In this document: piece after piece, positions 24,624-36,104 of the stretch | Position numbering within the stretch: the stretch's first letter is position 1 | How the letters are laid out: every line of letters starts with the position of its first letter | Assembly: GCA_028673005.1 (NCBI GenBank) | Contig: CM054118.1 | Location: 7,404,410 to 7,468,409, forward strand | DNA: 64,000 bases | Source: Tanypteryx hageni | Taxonomy: Eukaryota > Arthropoda > Insecta > Odonata > Petaluridae | Direction: 5' to 3' | Notes under the pieces: model-generated | Seen by the model: only the letters and a program-made list of their open reading frames with translations | Told to the model about the DNA's origin: nothing | The model's database searches: none | Position numbers and translations under genes: made by a program

Positions 24624-25301
24624 CTAAAGATTGTCTAACGCAATTCGAAATTTCCTATTGTGATCTCTTATTGTCCTCGGAAAGAACGAGCCTAGATAAC
24701 GCTCCGTCCTACAATCGATCTCACGTATTTTATCGTCTCGATCATTTCTACCTATATACGTCGGTGCCACAATTATTCCCACTACCTCCTCTTTTAGACA
24801 TTCTGACCTATATTTCTCTAGAAGTTTCAACCTTGAGTGCAATCTACGGTCCTCCAGTGATACCCAGTTCAAATCGCTCAATAAAGAGGTGACGCTTTCC
24901 TTATGTTCGTACTTTTGTTTTACAAATCTGGCTGCTCTGCGCTGTACTCTTTCTAGTTGAATTATGTGTCCCTTCTCGTACGGATCCCATATGCTCGCTG
25001 CGTATTCCACTTGTGGTCTTACCAGTGATAAGTAGCATGTTTCGCGTACTTTCTCTGTAGTGTTCCGTACTATTCTACCTATGAATGCCAGTTTCTTGTT
25101 GGCCGCGCCTATAACTCGACGAATGTGCATGTCTCACGAAAGATCTCGACAAATGGTTACTCCTAAATATTTTACATACTCAGCTTGTCGAATACTCATT
25201 TCATCTATTTTATATTCGAAACCTAAATCTTTGTTCTTACTTTTCCAGAACGTGACTGCGGCACATTTAGTATAATTAATTTCGATTTGCCATTCTTTGC
25301 A
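24624..25301 (-). pseudogene. CR1-like ORF2, C-terminal (thumb) segment
   Basis: This continues the same reading frame past the first TGA. CKEWQIEINYTKCAAVTFWK and VKYLGVTICRDLS follow in frame, then a second TGA at about 25,137, then a 168-residue open segment with SLVRPQVEYAASIWDPYEK and LERVQRRAARFVKQKY. These are the conserved C-terminal motifs of CR1/Jockey-type reverse transcriptases (YLG, the VRPxLEYA...W.P block and the xxQRRAARF block). Both stops are TGA in place of an expected TGG Trp codon, so two single-base changes interrupt an otherwise intact frame. The natural stop is at 24,624. Confidence 0.85.
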
Positions 25302-27626
25302 TCACGCTGAAATGGCTCTTAAGTCTTCACACAGAGACTGATGGTCCTCCTGATTTTTTATTTCTTTATATAGAACGGTGTCATCGGCGAAAAGCCTAAT
25401 TTTACTACGAACAACCGAGCACATATCATTTACATAGATTAAGAAGAGCAGAGGGCCCAATACACTTCCCTGAGGAACACCCGAAGCAACTTTAACGGGG
25501 GACGAGTATTTCCCATCGATGACAACTATCTGTTCCCTATTCGAGAGGAAGTCTCTCACCCAACCGACAACTTTCGAATTGATACCACATTGTCCTAACT
25601 TCGCAATTAATTTCCTATGAGATACTTTATCCAACGCCTTCCTGAAATCAATGAATATGGCATTGACCTGAGTATTTTTCTCTCCGCATCGCAACAAATC
25701 GTCCACGAACAGGCCGAGCTGCGTTTCGCATGATCTACCTCTCCGGAATCCGTGTTGGCATCCGCTAAGCAATGAATGACTATCTAAATTGCGCATTACA
25801 GAGCTAAAGACTATGTGCTCAAGTATCTTGCACGATAATGAAGTTAAGGATATCGGCCTATAATTTTCGGGGTTCTCTCTGTCGCCACTCTTATGGATGG
25901 GCGTAACATGTGCCACCTTCCAATCTTTAGGAACTACTCCTTCTCTAATGGATTTCTCGAATATAATTTTCAAATACGGCGCGATTTCAGCAGCTAATTC
26001 TTTCATTACACGCGCGGGAATTTCCTCCGGTCCAGGAGATTTATTTGGCTTAATTGAATGAAGTTGGAGCGCGATGCCATTTTCCGAAAATACCAAATCT
26101 TCCATCGAATCGCCCTGACGCATAGGAATAGGGGTTTCACATTCATCGTCATCACGAGTAAAAGCTTTCTGAAAGTGATGATTTAATAGGTTTGCTTTAT
26201 CCATACTATCGTGAACTACGTTTCCCGTTTCCGACCGCAGTGACGCAATAGTGGGGCCCCTACCTTGAACTTCCCTGACGTAAGACCAAAATGCTTTTGG
26301 GTTCTCTTTCAAGTTTTCCTGTAAAACCTTCTTTTTATAATTGTTAAACGCATTACGCATTGCTACTCTGGCTATGGAGCGCGCCTCCTTGTATTGATGC
26401 CTTATTATTGCAATCTGTTCGACCGTAGCTGTTGAGGATGTGTTATTTACGCGAGAGTGGAGTTTTCTTTGACGTCGGAGAGCGCTTCTTACTTCCTGGT
26501 TGTACCATCTAGGCTCTGCACTATCACGCTTCAGTTTGCTCGGAATAAATTTATCTGTACACTCTCGCATCATATCTCTGAACATGCACCAGGATTCCTC
26601 CGCGTCTGCACTATCGGTTAAATTGCAGAAATTAGTATATTTATTTCGCAGAAAAGACCTAAATCTTGTGAAATCGGCTTTGGCGAATACATAAAGTTTT
26701 CTTTTGGCCTTAACCTGTTTCTCAATAATTAACTGAAATTCCACGTACACTGCCTTGTGATCGCTTATTCCCTCAGCATCAGATACTCTATTCATACGCT
26801 CAGGAAGATTAGTAACAAATAAATCTAATATATTATTAAATCTCGTGGGAAATCTCACTAATTGATACAATGAGTGCTTACCGAAAGTTTCTAGTAACGC
26901 CTCGCACGATTCACGCTCTCTACCTCCGGAATAAAAGCAATTATGCCTCCAATCTATTGACGGAAGATTGAAATCGCCCCCGATTATAATGGCTTTATCT
27001 TTATTAGACGAATTTAGCGTCGCCACTTGTTTCTCCAGAGAATGAATAGTTTCCACGCTCGCATTTGGGGGTCTATAAAAAGCGCATATATTTATAGTTT
27101 TTGAGTCGCTTCCTTTTGCACGACACCAAACACTTTCGACTTCGTCGTCGTTAATCTGTATTGGGTAACTTTCGTATTTATTGCTAACTGCTATAAAGAC
27201 TCCACCTCCCGACCGGATACATCGATCTTTTCTGTATACGCTATAGTCACGAGGAAAGATCTCCTGACTGGCTATGTCTGCCGTAAGCCAACTTTCAGTG
27301 CCTATAACTACATCAGCACGCAGACTACGAATAAGATGTTCAAATTCGGCCTCCTTCCTGCGAATGCTGCGACAATTAACCGTAATGATTTTTAATTTCT
27401 CGCTATGACTACGTAACGATTCCTCGCGCTCTACTGAGCTATTATTACTGTTATTATTATTAAGATTATAATTATTATTATTTACTGCCTCCTTATCCTT
27501 CCTACTATGTCGACTATTTCTACGCTTGGAATGTATTCTACTGTTACTTAACGTCGGGTTTATAGCGCTGTTAAGGTCGCACGCATTATCTACGGAATTG
27601 TTGCATGGAAAATCGTTTATCCCCAT
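25302..27626 (-). pseudogene. CR1-like ORF2: endonuclease and reverse transcriptase
   Basis: The 774-residue frame begins with a low-complexity Asn-rich linker (about residues 45-65). An endonuclease domain follows (about residues 75-310) with the motifs TVNCRSI, GTESWL, GGDFNLPSIDW and ISDHKAV. The reverse transcriptase (about residues 530-774) shows THVxPIHKSGD-type sequence, NYRPISLTS, FRRGRSCETQL, the catalytic FIDFRKALDKVSH, GVPQGSVLGPLLFLIYVNDM and RLFADDTVLY. The endonuclease nicks target DNA and the reverse transcriptase copies the RNA from the nick. The frame stops at a TGA just after the FADD motif, where related proteins have Trp (ISA-stop-CKEWQ), so this is a nonsense mutation, not the true end. 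The start is the first in-frame Met, but the frame is open upstream. The copy is broken. Confidence 0.88.
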
Positions 27627-27811
27627 GCCTTCGATAATTCTGTTACCGGACGGATTTCTTACATTTTCCCCTATTGTGCTCTCAATTAATTCCGTACCGG
27701 TAAGCGTTAATAAACGCGCGATTGAGCAAGTAGTTCTGGAAAGAACTAATCCACCTACTTTCCTTTCAATACAATTTTAATATATCACAAGTAGGAGTGT
27801 ACACAGGTTTC

Positions 27812-28740
27812 CCGTGATACAGAAGTGCTTTTCGTCAAATTCGCCGTATTATAATCTTATAGTAATGTATTTGCTTTGAAATCATAAAATTATTTTTCTC
27901 CTATTGTAGTAGCCCAGCTTTTTTTATCCGTTCCAAACATATTCATCTCATTTTGCCATTCTATACTCGCCCTACAAACGAAATTTCTTTGAAATCCGTT
28001 CAACCAATACCTTCCAAATTCATATACACAGTAAAATTCTAACCTTGATATTATGGTAGCCCTGTTTAGTCGACCCGGTTGAAATATGGCATTTTGGTTA
28101 TTTATTTATATAAAGATTAAATATATTATATTTGGTTAAAATCCATTGGGTCAGTTCTCTAGAAATACATGTAAAAAATATTATTTAACTTTTTGTTGTG
28201 GTAGTCCTGCTCTTTATCTCGGCTTTTAACATTTTGATTTCATTATGGTATGTCGTACAAATCTTATATACAAAATTTAATTGAAATTCGTTCTGCCAAT
28301 TCCTTCAAAATCCTTAATTACTGAAAGAGTATAATTTGTAATTGTGGAAGCCCTGTTTGGCTGATTTGATCAAAATATATGCTCATATGGTTTTGTATAT
28401 ATGTGTGTATTATAATTATTAAATTTGGTTAAAATTGATGTTAACAGTTCAACACAAATACGTGTAAAATAATTTTTTATCCCTTGTATTTTGGTAGCCC
28501 TACATTCTATATCTACACTAAACATCTTCATTTTGTTATTTTATGTTGCACGCCTATATCATCGTAATTTCGTAGAAATCGGTTAGGCCAATTCCTTCCA
28601 AAAGTATAGACAACGAAAAGTTTAATCTTGCAATTTTGGCATCCCTGCTCCTGTCCGAATATGTCAATTTATCTGAAGATTCTATGTACCAAATTTAGTT
28701 GAAATCGGTTCATTAATGAAGAAGATGTTAGTGGGGGACA
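27812..28740 (-). repeat. Tandem array, about 146-bp period, six units
   Basis: The marker word GGTAGCCC (with variants) recurs at about 27,906, 28,053, 28,198, 28,344, 28,491 and 28,636, giving spacings of 147, 145, 146, 147 and 145 bp. Each unit also contains a GAAATC(C/G)GTT-type word. The units are highly diverged but the period is kept. A homologous array lies in the opposite orientation at 31,800-32,640. No coding function is evident. Confidence 0.8.
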
Positions 28741-29435
28741 CACACGCGGACGCCGACGCGATCTCATAAGTCTACGTTCCATTTTTTGGAAAGTAGGCTA
28801 AAAAATGCGAATAGAGCGAGAGTGGCGAGATGGAAATGAACAAAATTGAGACAACAATTGCGGAAAAATCACATAAGGCGCTTTTTTCTTCCTACTGCTG
28901 TCTTACCACCGGCGTACGAAATCGCAAATCTATTGTATTGTCGGTTGTAACAGAATGTACTTCTTAGCAAATTTTTCCTATTACATCTCAACAGCAAATC
29001 CCAGATCCACTACCTCTCTATCACGTCTAGCACCTATATTTATTTATTTAAAAAACATTGCAATTTGGTCAGCCGGCCAGGTGGCAAGGAAAACATAATA
29101 TATAATTCTAAAATTTCAATTATAGACCAATCTATTCTGAAAATTTGGCTTCACAAAGTTACAGAATTCCAGAGATATTATCCGTACAGACGGACGGACG
29201 GGCAGAATATATCAGCGAATTCTTTAGAAAAGAAGCACTAAAAATGCCCGTTTGAAAGAGTGATAGTGGCGGGGGGAAAGCAAAAGAACACAACAAACCG
29301 AAAAACATTTCGAATACATATTCGTTGGTGGCGAGAGGCGGGCGTCATGTCTCGGAGGTGAGGAGGAGTGATTACAAGGGGTCGGGAGCATCCAAGGAAG
29401 TCCATCCCTTAGGGGAATAATCAAGAGGCGGTGGA
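28741..29435. other. Non-coding DNA with repeat-like phrases
   Basis: It contains CAGACGGACGGACGGGC near 29,190 and a preceding CCAGAGATATT phrase that also occurs near 42,640. These are probably shared interspersed repeat fragments. No gene was recognised. Confidence 0.4.
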
Positions 29436-29439
29436 AATT

Positions 29440-29847
29440 AGGATTGGAAGCAAGAGGAGAGAGGGAGGTATAGAGAGAAGGATGACGTAGATAAGAGGCA
29501 AGCAGGAGAGAGGGGGGGGGAGAGATGGTAGTGTGGGAAATGGAAGGACGGTTAGCGGAAGTGACGTAAAGTCAAGTGGGTGAGGATTAATAACTTGGAC
29601 GGCCCGAGAACAATTCGGTGATTAACCATCCAATTACGCCAAGGTTATTGAAAGCCGTAAACATAGCGCTAATTAGAGCGGAGAGATTTTAGGACTAATC
29701 AAAGCCTTCCGCGCGTGTAGCGAGGGGGGAAGGGAGAGAGAAGAGCTGTACGTGTGTGTGTGTGTTTGGGGGAGTGTGTCTGCTGGTTTGCGTATATGTA
29801 AGAGAGGGAGAGAGCGATGAAGTATAGGATAAATGTAGAGGGAAAGA

Positions 29848-29903
<56 letters not shown>

Positions 29904-30240
29904 AAGAGAAGTGTGAGATAGGAGAATGGAGGGAAAGAGACTGAAGGGAGGGAAGTGATATCGAGATAAAGCATGGAGAATGTGCGCAGAAGGTGAAAGG
30001 AGAACGAAAGAGTATTAAGATAGAGAAATAGAAGGTAAAGGAAGGGAAGAGAATGGAAAAAAGAAAGTAAGGGAGAAGAGGAAGATAAGGAAGGAGTGAA
30101 GGAAAGGGTGAAAGCGAGAATGTCACATAATGTGGAGTAAGACTTCGAACATGAGAGATATTGCATGCGGACAGAAAGTGACGGAGCGTTTGCCAATAAG
30201 GACGCGGGAGAGCAAATGAGGAAAAGGAAGAACTAGAAAA
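29440..30240. repeat. Long GA-rich low-complexity tract
   Basis: Purine-rich plus strand with a regular (GAGAGAGAAAGA) core at about 29,840-29,910 and a (GT)n run near 29,752. Minus-strand Ser/Leu/Phe-rich frames over it are artefacts. Confidence 0.85.
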
Positions 30241-31790
30241 CGAAACAGGTGCGGAGAACATTTTTCAAGAAAATGTGAACATGAAAGGATTATAAGGAGG
30301 AACGATCAATGAAATGACGGAAGATTAGAGATAAGATAAGAGATACAAGCAGAGAAATATAAATCTGGCATCAATGCAGAGAAAAGTGGCATAAAGATGG
30401 AGAGAGGGCATGATAACAGCAAAGTTGCGGTGACATTAATTAATGCCGTTCAATACCGTATGCTGAAAACCGTAAAGACAAATCGTCATTCAAAAGCGTT
30501 CTTTATAAAATTATACAGGAATAGGATTTCAGTGTGCATGCAAATTCAAATTCGCCTGTAAAAATTGGTCCGTATGTTCCGCAAGATGCCAAAAACTTTG
30601 AAAAAACCAAGTCGATTGTTGCATTTTCTTGTGCCGTCGCTTCTACCAGTTGATCTTTCCATGGCGTTCAACGGGATAGAAAATAAAAATATATTTAAGT
30701 CCTCGTGTAAAGTGGAAGTTTTAGTTGTCTGATACGGCCCAATACCACATCCAGGCGACGAATTTTGACGAGGAGAATCTCTCATGCTAAATTCAATAAA
30801 ATTCCCTTTTGCGGTCCAATAGAAGAAAAACACGACAGACGTGGCCATGTAGCAGGCCTGTCCAACCTTTTAAGGTCAGCGGACAACTTCGAGTAAAACA
30901 TTTAAAGACGCGGGCAACATGCATAGTATTTATTTATGTCAATACATTAACATTGTTAAAAATATTTAAATATAATTTAACATAAGAACATTCTTACGGA
31001 AAAGCGACTTATTTAATTTTTTAGTATCCCTACGTGAAATTTCATTTTGAATTTTCTCAACTGGATTTGTGTACGAAATAGCATATTTCGTCCAAGCTAT
31101 TCTTATAGTCATTCAAATGTGTGTCCGCTGGAATTGGTCTGCAACTTGATTCAGTAATTTACATACCATAAAGGTCAAGTTCACTTATGTGCGTTAAAAC
31201 AAAACATGGATTCGTTCTAAGAGTCGTTTATTTTAGAAGATGTATTTCTTAATGCAGCAATAATCGTGCCATAATAAATAGCTACCTCTTACATATATAG
31301 GGCTTGGACATTTTAAGCCCGTTGGTTTAAGTTCGATCCAACCACCACCCCCGAACATCAAGTCCCGATCCGGAATTAAAAACACAGAAATGATGTTAGA
31401 GCCTCTGTGAAGCATTGGAAGGGCTATTCTAGTGCCTTGATTACTACATTTGTTATGCTTTTCTCTGTTAAAAAATAATGCTCCACAATATCGAAATTCT
31501 TGATCCATTTTTCATAAATATGAATCATACATTATTATACAGTTCATTAACCCCCATAATTGAAAGGAGTTCTTTTATTTAATAACATATATCGCGTTTT
31601 AAAATTAAGACGTCATCATATGTATACGTCTTTGTTTGAAATCAACGGGACAATAAGAATTTCCCTATTAAAAAGTATTAAAGCGATGCTATTATAATCG
31701 AGATTTCCAATTCCCATTAAAAAGCTATGGTTGCTATGGTAGCTGAAGTTCTTTATTGTTGAGCATCTGCTTTTTAGTGCTATTCATCAA
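30241..31790. other. Non-coding DNA with a hAT-type end
   Basis: At about 30,853 is CAGGCCTGTCCAACCTTTTA, which looks like a hAT terminal sequence (CAGGGxTGTCCAAC type) with no partner end found. The rest has no recognised gene or structure. Confidence 0.4.
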
Positions 31791-31794
31791 TGCT

Positions 31795-32660
31795 GAAAAG
31801 CACTGTTATCTTAGTGATGTCCGTCTGTCCGTACGCACATATCAGGGAAGAATAGGCCTAACCGATTTCAATCAAATTCGGTACATAGAATTTTCACATA
31901 AATTAATGACTAAAATGACATATTTCGACCGAATCGACTCAGCAGCGGTGTCAAAATTGCGAAATTAAACTTTTCGGTAATTATAAATTTGGAAAGAATT
32001 GGCTGAACCTATTTCAACGAAATATTGTATAAATGAGGTGCGCAAAATAAAAAAAATCAAGATGTTTAGGAAAGATATCGAAACCGGGGCTGCCACAATG
32101 CTAGTAATAAAAAATTTATATTTTACAAGCATTTGTGTTGAATTGGCTGAACGGATTTCAATAAAATTTTGTATATAAGATTTGCGCAACATACCACAAT
32201 AAAGTCAAGATGTATAAATCGCAGCTAACGAGCAGGTCTACTAAAATAAAAAGTAAAATAATTATTATTTTACGCGTATTTCCAGAGAACTGACTGCATG
32301 GGTTTCAATCATATATGGTATATATAATCTTCATATAAATAAATAACCAAAACAGCATATTTCAACCGTTTTGACTAGACAGGGCTACCATAATATCAAG
32401 GTTAGAATTTTTCGGTAACTACAAACTTCGAAGTTATTTACTGAACCGTTTTCAAAGAAATTTCGTTTGCAGGGCGAGTATAGAATGGCAAAACTAAATG
32501 AACATGTTTAGAACGGATCTAAAAAGAATGGTTACCACAGTATGAGAAAAATAATTTCCTGATTTTAAAGCAAGTGCATTAGTATACGATAATACTGCGG
32601 CGAATTTGACGAAAAGCACTTCTGTACTAGTGGAAGCCCGTTCACGTCCCTGCTTGTTTC
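31795..32660 (+). repeat. Tandem array, about 146-bp period, five units, inverted copy
   Basis: Five units with marker words (GGGCTACCA and variants) at about 31,944, 32,087, 32,234, 32,382 and 32,528, spaced about 143-148 bp. Reverse-complementing this block gives the 27,812-28,740 array in the same unit order, including the shared edge CAGAAGTGCTTTTCGTCAAA and CCATTCTATACTCGCCCT. The other array has one more unit. The pair forms an inverted duplication about 3 kb apart. Confidence 0.8.
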
Positions 32661-32689
32661 CGATTAAAAACATATTCGTCAATTCGGCA

Positions 32690-33170
32690 TCGATTTTAGT
32701 TTAGTCTTCAAAAATAAGAAATATCATTCTTTTAGCTAAAAAAATGTTTTCGTCCCGATATTCTATCTGAATTATAATTAATTTATAAATGAAAATTTAA
32801 GAAACTTTGCACAGATTTCCATGTTTTTCTTATGGAGTATCGATATGGAGCATTTGGGCAAAAATACCTCACTAAAAATTAAAAAATTTGGAATTTTCGA
32901 TTTTTCTGGTTGGTTGTACCTAATAACCTATCATCCTGCCAAATTTCAGGTCCGTGGTATATCTAGAAGTGCCTTAAGTTTTATATTATATATATATATC
33001 CTATATCCTCCGTAAGAAGCAGCTATTTATAATAGAAACGAATTGTCGGTGCTTGCATACTGCAAGCGCTTAAAAAATCACCATTCACCAAGATCTACAC
33101 TCTTAAATAAACCAATGCAATCTCCAGAGCAAGCTATTTATAATGAATATGTGTCACAGTAAAAATAATA
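32690..33170 (+). repeat. Interspersed repeat related to the 33.4-41.5 kb palindrome
   Basis: The phrases GTTGTACCTAATAACCTATC and CTAGAAGTGCCTTAAGTTTT match those just right of the BEL/Pao element (about 39,990-40,060). GTCGGTGCTTGCATACTGCAAGCGCTTAA at about 33,040 reappears reverse-complemented at about 41,485-41,515. This is a non-coding repeat family. Confidence 0.6.
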
Positions 33171-33424
33171 ATAACATAGAAAATAATGGAATATTTTATG
33201 TGTTAGGATTAAGACATTACCATATGTTTACCTAGTTGGTTGACATTAACGATATTGTTAAAGTTAAATAGAAGTTAATTATAAATTAACTCCTTAACCG
33301 TAAAATACAAAATCAGAGACATAGAATGAAAAAGGGGGAGGAAAGGAAGGAAAAGGCAAAACACAATAAAAATTATAAATTTACAGGTTTAGAGGTTGTT
33401 ACTTTACTTTACTTATTTACTAAC

Positions 33425-33793
33425 GATATTATGTAATATAGTGCTTTGATTCCCATTGAAAACAACAAATCAATGTTCTTGAAGTATAGAAAATCAATTC
33501 CCGTTGAAAGGCAATTAAATCGTTTCTATGGTAGTAAAAAATTTTCATTGTTGCAAACTGAAAATCTTTAATAATTTTATGATTAAAATCGAATGTTTAA
33601 CACAAATTCTGCATGGATTTCAGTTTTGTCTTCAAGAAAAATAAACTTCATTCTTTCATCCACAGTATGGTTTATGTCTCGACTTGATATCTTAATTGTA
33701 AATAATTTAAAAATTCATTTCTAGAATGTCTTTCAATAAATTCCATGCATTTCTTATGGGGTATTGAAATGGAATATTGGTGTTAAAAACACC
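33425..33793 (+). repeat. Left arm of a large inverted repeat (proximal part)
   Basis: Sequence from TCAATGTTCTTGAAGTAT to GTTAAAAACACC is closely matched by the reverse complement of about 40,190-40,520. Shared words include TTCATTGTTG, ATAATTTTATGATTA, GCATGGATTT and AAAATAAACTTCATT. The arm is interrupted at 33,794 by the BEL/Pao element and resumes at 39,949. Confidence 0.75.
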
Positions 33794-34087
33794 GTTTGCG
33801 CGTCTCTTGGTGTTGTTTTTGCTTGCCACTTGAGGGCTAAAGGGGCCCTATAGAACCTCACCTAGGGTTATGACTAATACCCGATGAAGGTCGTTAGCTG
33901 GGCGGTCAGTCAGATGTTGGACTTGCTAGTGCAAATATATATCTTGAAGCGATCGGTCAGAGAAGACGGCACGCTTGCTATTCGCCTTCATTCCCTTCCA
34001 GCTACTAGCAACTTAAAGGTAAGCCCTTTAGTTCTTTCGTGGCCCTAATTGTAATTTGTAGATAAAGTCCACTTCATTTATCAACCA
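33794..34087 (+). repeat. BEL/Pao 5' LTR
   Basis: The last 250 bp or so match the 3' LTR without large gaps, with roughly 13 differences by my hand count (about 5%). Shared landmarks are GAACCTCACCTAGGGTTATG, GCAAATATATATCTTGAAGC and TTCATTTATCAACCA at the end. The first 60 bp are poorly conserved and shorter than in the 3' LTR. The expected first T of a TG start is not present here. Confidence 0.85.
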
Positions 34088-34091
34088 TTTT

Positions 34092-34110
34092 TGGTCCTTC
34101 GGGCCGGATT
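34092..34110 (+). promoter_or_regulatory. Primer-binding site, tRNA-Tyr type
   Basis: TGGTCCTTCGGGCCGGATT begins 4 bases after the LTR. Its complement fits the CCA-ending 3' terminus of animal tRNA-Tyr as I recall it (CCGGCTCGAAGGACCA), with one mismatch. This is where reverse transcription would start. Confidence 0.7.
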
Positions 34111-34148
34111 GCAAATAGTTTGGAAGGGCAGTGTGTTATATGTAAACT

Positions 34149-35365
34149 GTGGCGTATATCGTAATGGGAGGTGACGAAAAGAAAGCAGACAGACCGTCGC
34201 GTATGATTAAAAAACGTATTTCATGGAGAGATGCGAATGTCCGCGCAATCGAAAAACTTCACGTAATATCCCCGAATGTTATGAGCGATCCTCAAACATT
34301 ACCTATCTTTAGTAGCCGATTAGAATCCCTTGAAGAGGACCACAGTTCCTTTAAATCGCTTTGCGATGAAATACGTGAAATAAAAATTGATCACGATCAG
34401 GAAATCGATGAACGCGACGATGAACTATTTGAACGTATAGACGGCTTTTATTACGAGATAAAGGCAGTAGCGGGTCAAGTACTCCCAAAAGCGGATTGCG
34501 TGTCCAACAAAGAAGTAGAATATTGTTCATCTAAAGCTGCTTGCTTTTCTAAAATTAACATTCCTGTATTTGATGAGCAACTTTCTAACTTTAAACAGTT
34601 TTACGATGTTTTCCATAATCTTATTCATATTAATTCTAATCGGACGAATATCGAAAAGTTTCATTACTTGCTGGGTAGCTTGAAGGGTCATGCTCTCAGT
34701 TTAGTTTCACGCGTACCATTAATCTCAGAAAATTATCTCATCGCTTGGAATAGTTTACTTCAGCAGTTGGAAAATAAACGACTCTTGGCCTTTCATTATC
34801 TCGATAAGTTGTTTAATTTTCCTCAGATGCAAACTGGTTCGTTAGAGAATTTACAGCATTTTTTATAACTTTCTCCGAGAATGTGAATGCTTTAAAGGCG
34901 ATGGAAAATCCCAATTTAGCGGATTTCATATTATCTTACGTGGACTCTCGATCCCTAGATAAAAATACTAGGAAACAATTTGAAACGGAACATCATAAAA
35001 TTGATTATCCTTCCATTGGATTATTAATGCAGTTTGGCCGAGATTATGTAAACATTCTTCATTCATCGGGGTCTAAACAGACTACTAAAACTATTGCAAA
35101 ACTGAAAGGGGCAATTAACAAACGCCCGACTCAAAAACCTTCTTTGGTGACTGCTATTAATGAACCGCGGAAATTATCTTGTCCTCTATGTTCACAACCA
35201 CACCAGTTGTATCAATGCAAAAACTTTTCTGGTTCCCCTGTAAGTAAACGTAGGCAGTTAGTGAAATCCATTAAATTCTTTTTAAATTGTTTAAGTGGCT
35301 CACATAAATCTCTTGATTGTCGCTCTAGAGCACCTTGTAGGCATCGTCAAAACCACTGCGCGTGA
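34149..35365 (+). pseudogene. BEL/Pao gag (DUF1759-type and zinc knuckle)
   Basis: The first open segment (34,149-34,868) has a coiled N-terminal part and then IPVFDEQLSNFKQFYDVFHN with HYLLGSLKGHALSLVSRVPL. This is the DUF1759 region of Pao-type gag proteins (normally FxG...W..F...F...L..S.KF.YLxxxLxG.A). A frameshift near 34,868 moves to a second segment (34,883-35,365) ending in a cysteine-rich part, CPLCSQPHQLYQCKNF and CLSGSHKSLDC, the usual zinc-knuckle pair. Gag would form the particle and bind RNA. The frameshift breaks it. Confidence 0.8.
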
Positions 35366-35456
35366 TAATGAACCTATTTTAAGTTGAGATCTAAATGAGA
35401 TTTCGGCAATTGACAGTTATCATAATAGTGAATCATCGGTTAATGAGACTTCAAAT

Positions 35457-36090
35457 ATGGTTCATTCTCCTCAATTATATTGTGTGGCCTCGTCGACTAG
35501 TGCTGTTTCGTGTTCGGCGAGTCATATCATTTCGCAACATTCGGTTGTTTTACTAGGAACAGCTCTAGTTCAGGTTCAAACTGGATCGGGTCTCTTAGAA
35601 TCAGTTTGCGCTTTTATAGATACAGCGTCCCAATCTAGTTTCATTACGACTAGTTGTCAACAAAGATTGGGTATTTTTTCGAAAACTTACTCCTCTTACT
35701 TGTCTAGGTCTTGCGGTTACACCTGTTACTACCATAAAGGGTGTCACTACTGTTATTTTGATTCCTCGCCTAGGAGCAAATGATCTGTGCAAAAGTGCGA
35801 TTGTGATCCCGAAAATAACTCATGATCAGTCAGGCACTCCTATTCCTTATCATATTCGTAAACATTTTCGCTCTTCGGATTTAGCTGACCCTAATTTTTA
35901 CTTACCGGGTCACACTGATTTTCTAATTGGGGCTGATTTGTATTCGGAGATTATTTCTGATGATCCAATTATTCGGTCAAAGAGTCTCCCAACTGCATGG
36001 TCATCTGTTTTGGTTGCATTCTCATTGGTCCTATCCATTCTACTTCATCTTAGCCAATACTGTCTGCCAATCTCTCTACTTTTGTCGTAA
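35457..36090 (+). pseudogene. BEL/Pao aspartic protease region (DUF1758-type)
   Basis: LLGTALVQVQTGSG, followed by CAFIDTASQSSFITTSCQQRLG, is the Pao protease core; the catalytic word is normally D-S/T-G/A-S, and here it reads DTAS. The frame shifts near 35,770 and the downstream part continues as PYHIRKHFRSSDLADPNFYL and DFLIGADLYSEII, the family's LLIGxDx...I signature. The active-site Asp is present but the frame is broken. The protease would cut the polyprotein. Confidence 0.75.
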
Positions 36091-36104
36091 CGGAAGCGTC
36101 TGAT

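Larger units (their letters stand above)
24548..27780 (-). mobile_element. CR1-like non-LTR retrotransposon (LINE)
   Basis: A nearly continuous minus-strand coding region for an apurinic-type endonuclease and a reverse transcriptase is followed by a short 3' region. That region reads CCACCCACCAACTTGG, TTGCAGGGTAAC and TTGTAGATGTAGATGTA. A (GTAGAT)n-type tail replaces poly(A), as in several arthropod CR1/Jockey-group families. The coding frame is open on the 5' side of the first Met to about 27,775, with sequence looking like the end of an upstream coding region, so this copy is probably 5'-truncated. Its left neighbour is the inverted 146-bp array. A short 3'-end copy of the same family lies at 40,626-40,682. 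Confidence 0.85.

Noticed and set aside
25130..25305. Selenocysteine or UGA-Trp recoding in the CR1-like frame
   Set aside because: Two nonsense changes in a decaying transposon are far more likely; no recoding structure was seen.
27812..28740. CRISPR-like regular spacing
   Set aside because: The period of about 146 bp, diverged units and eukaryotic context do not fit repeat-spacer architecture.
29695..30261. 188- and 165-residue minus-strand frames
   Set aside because: They are reverse readings of the GA-rich tract; the core is (FSLSFSLS)-like repetition.
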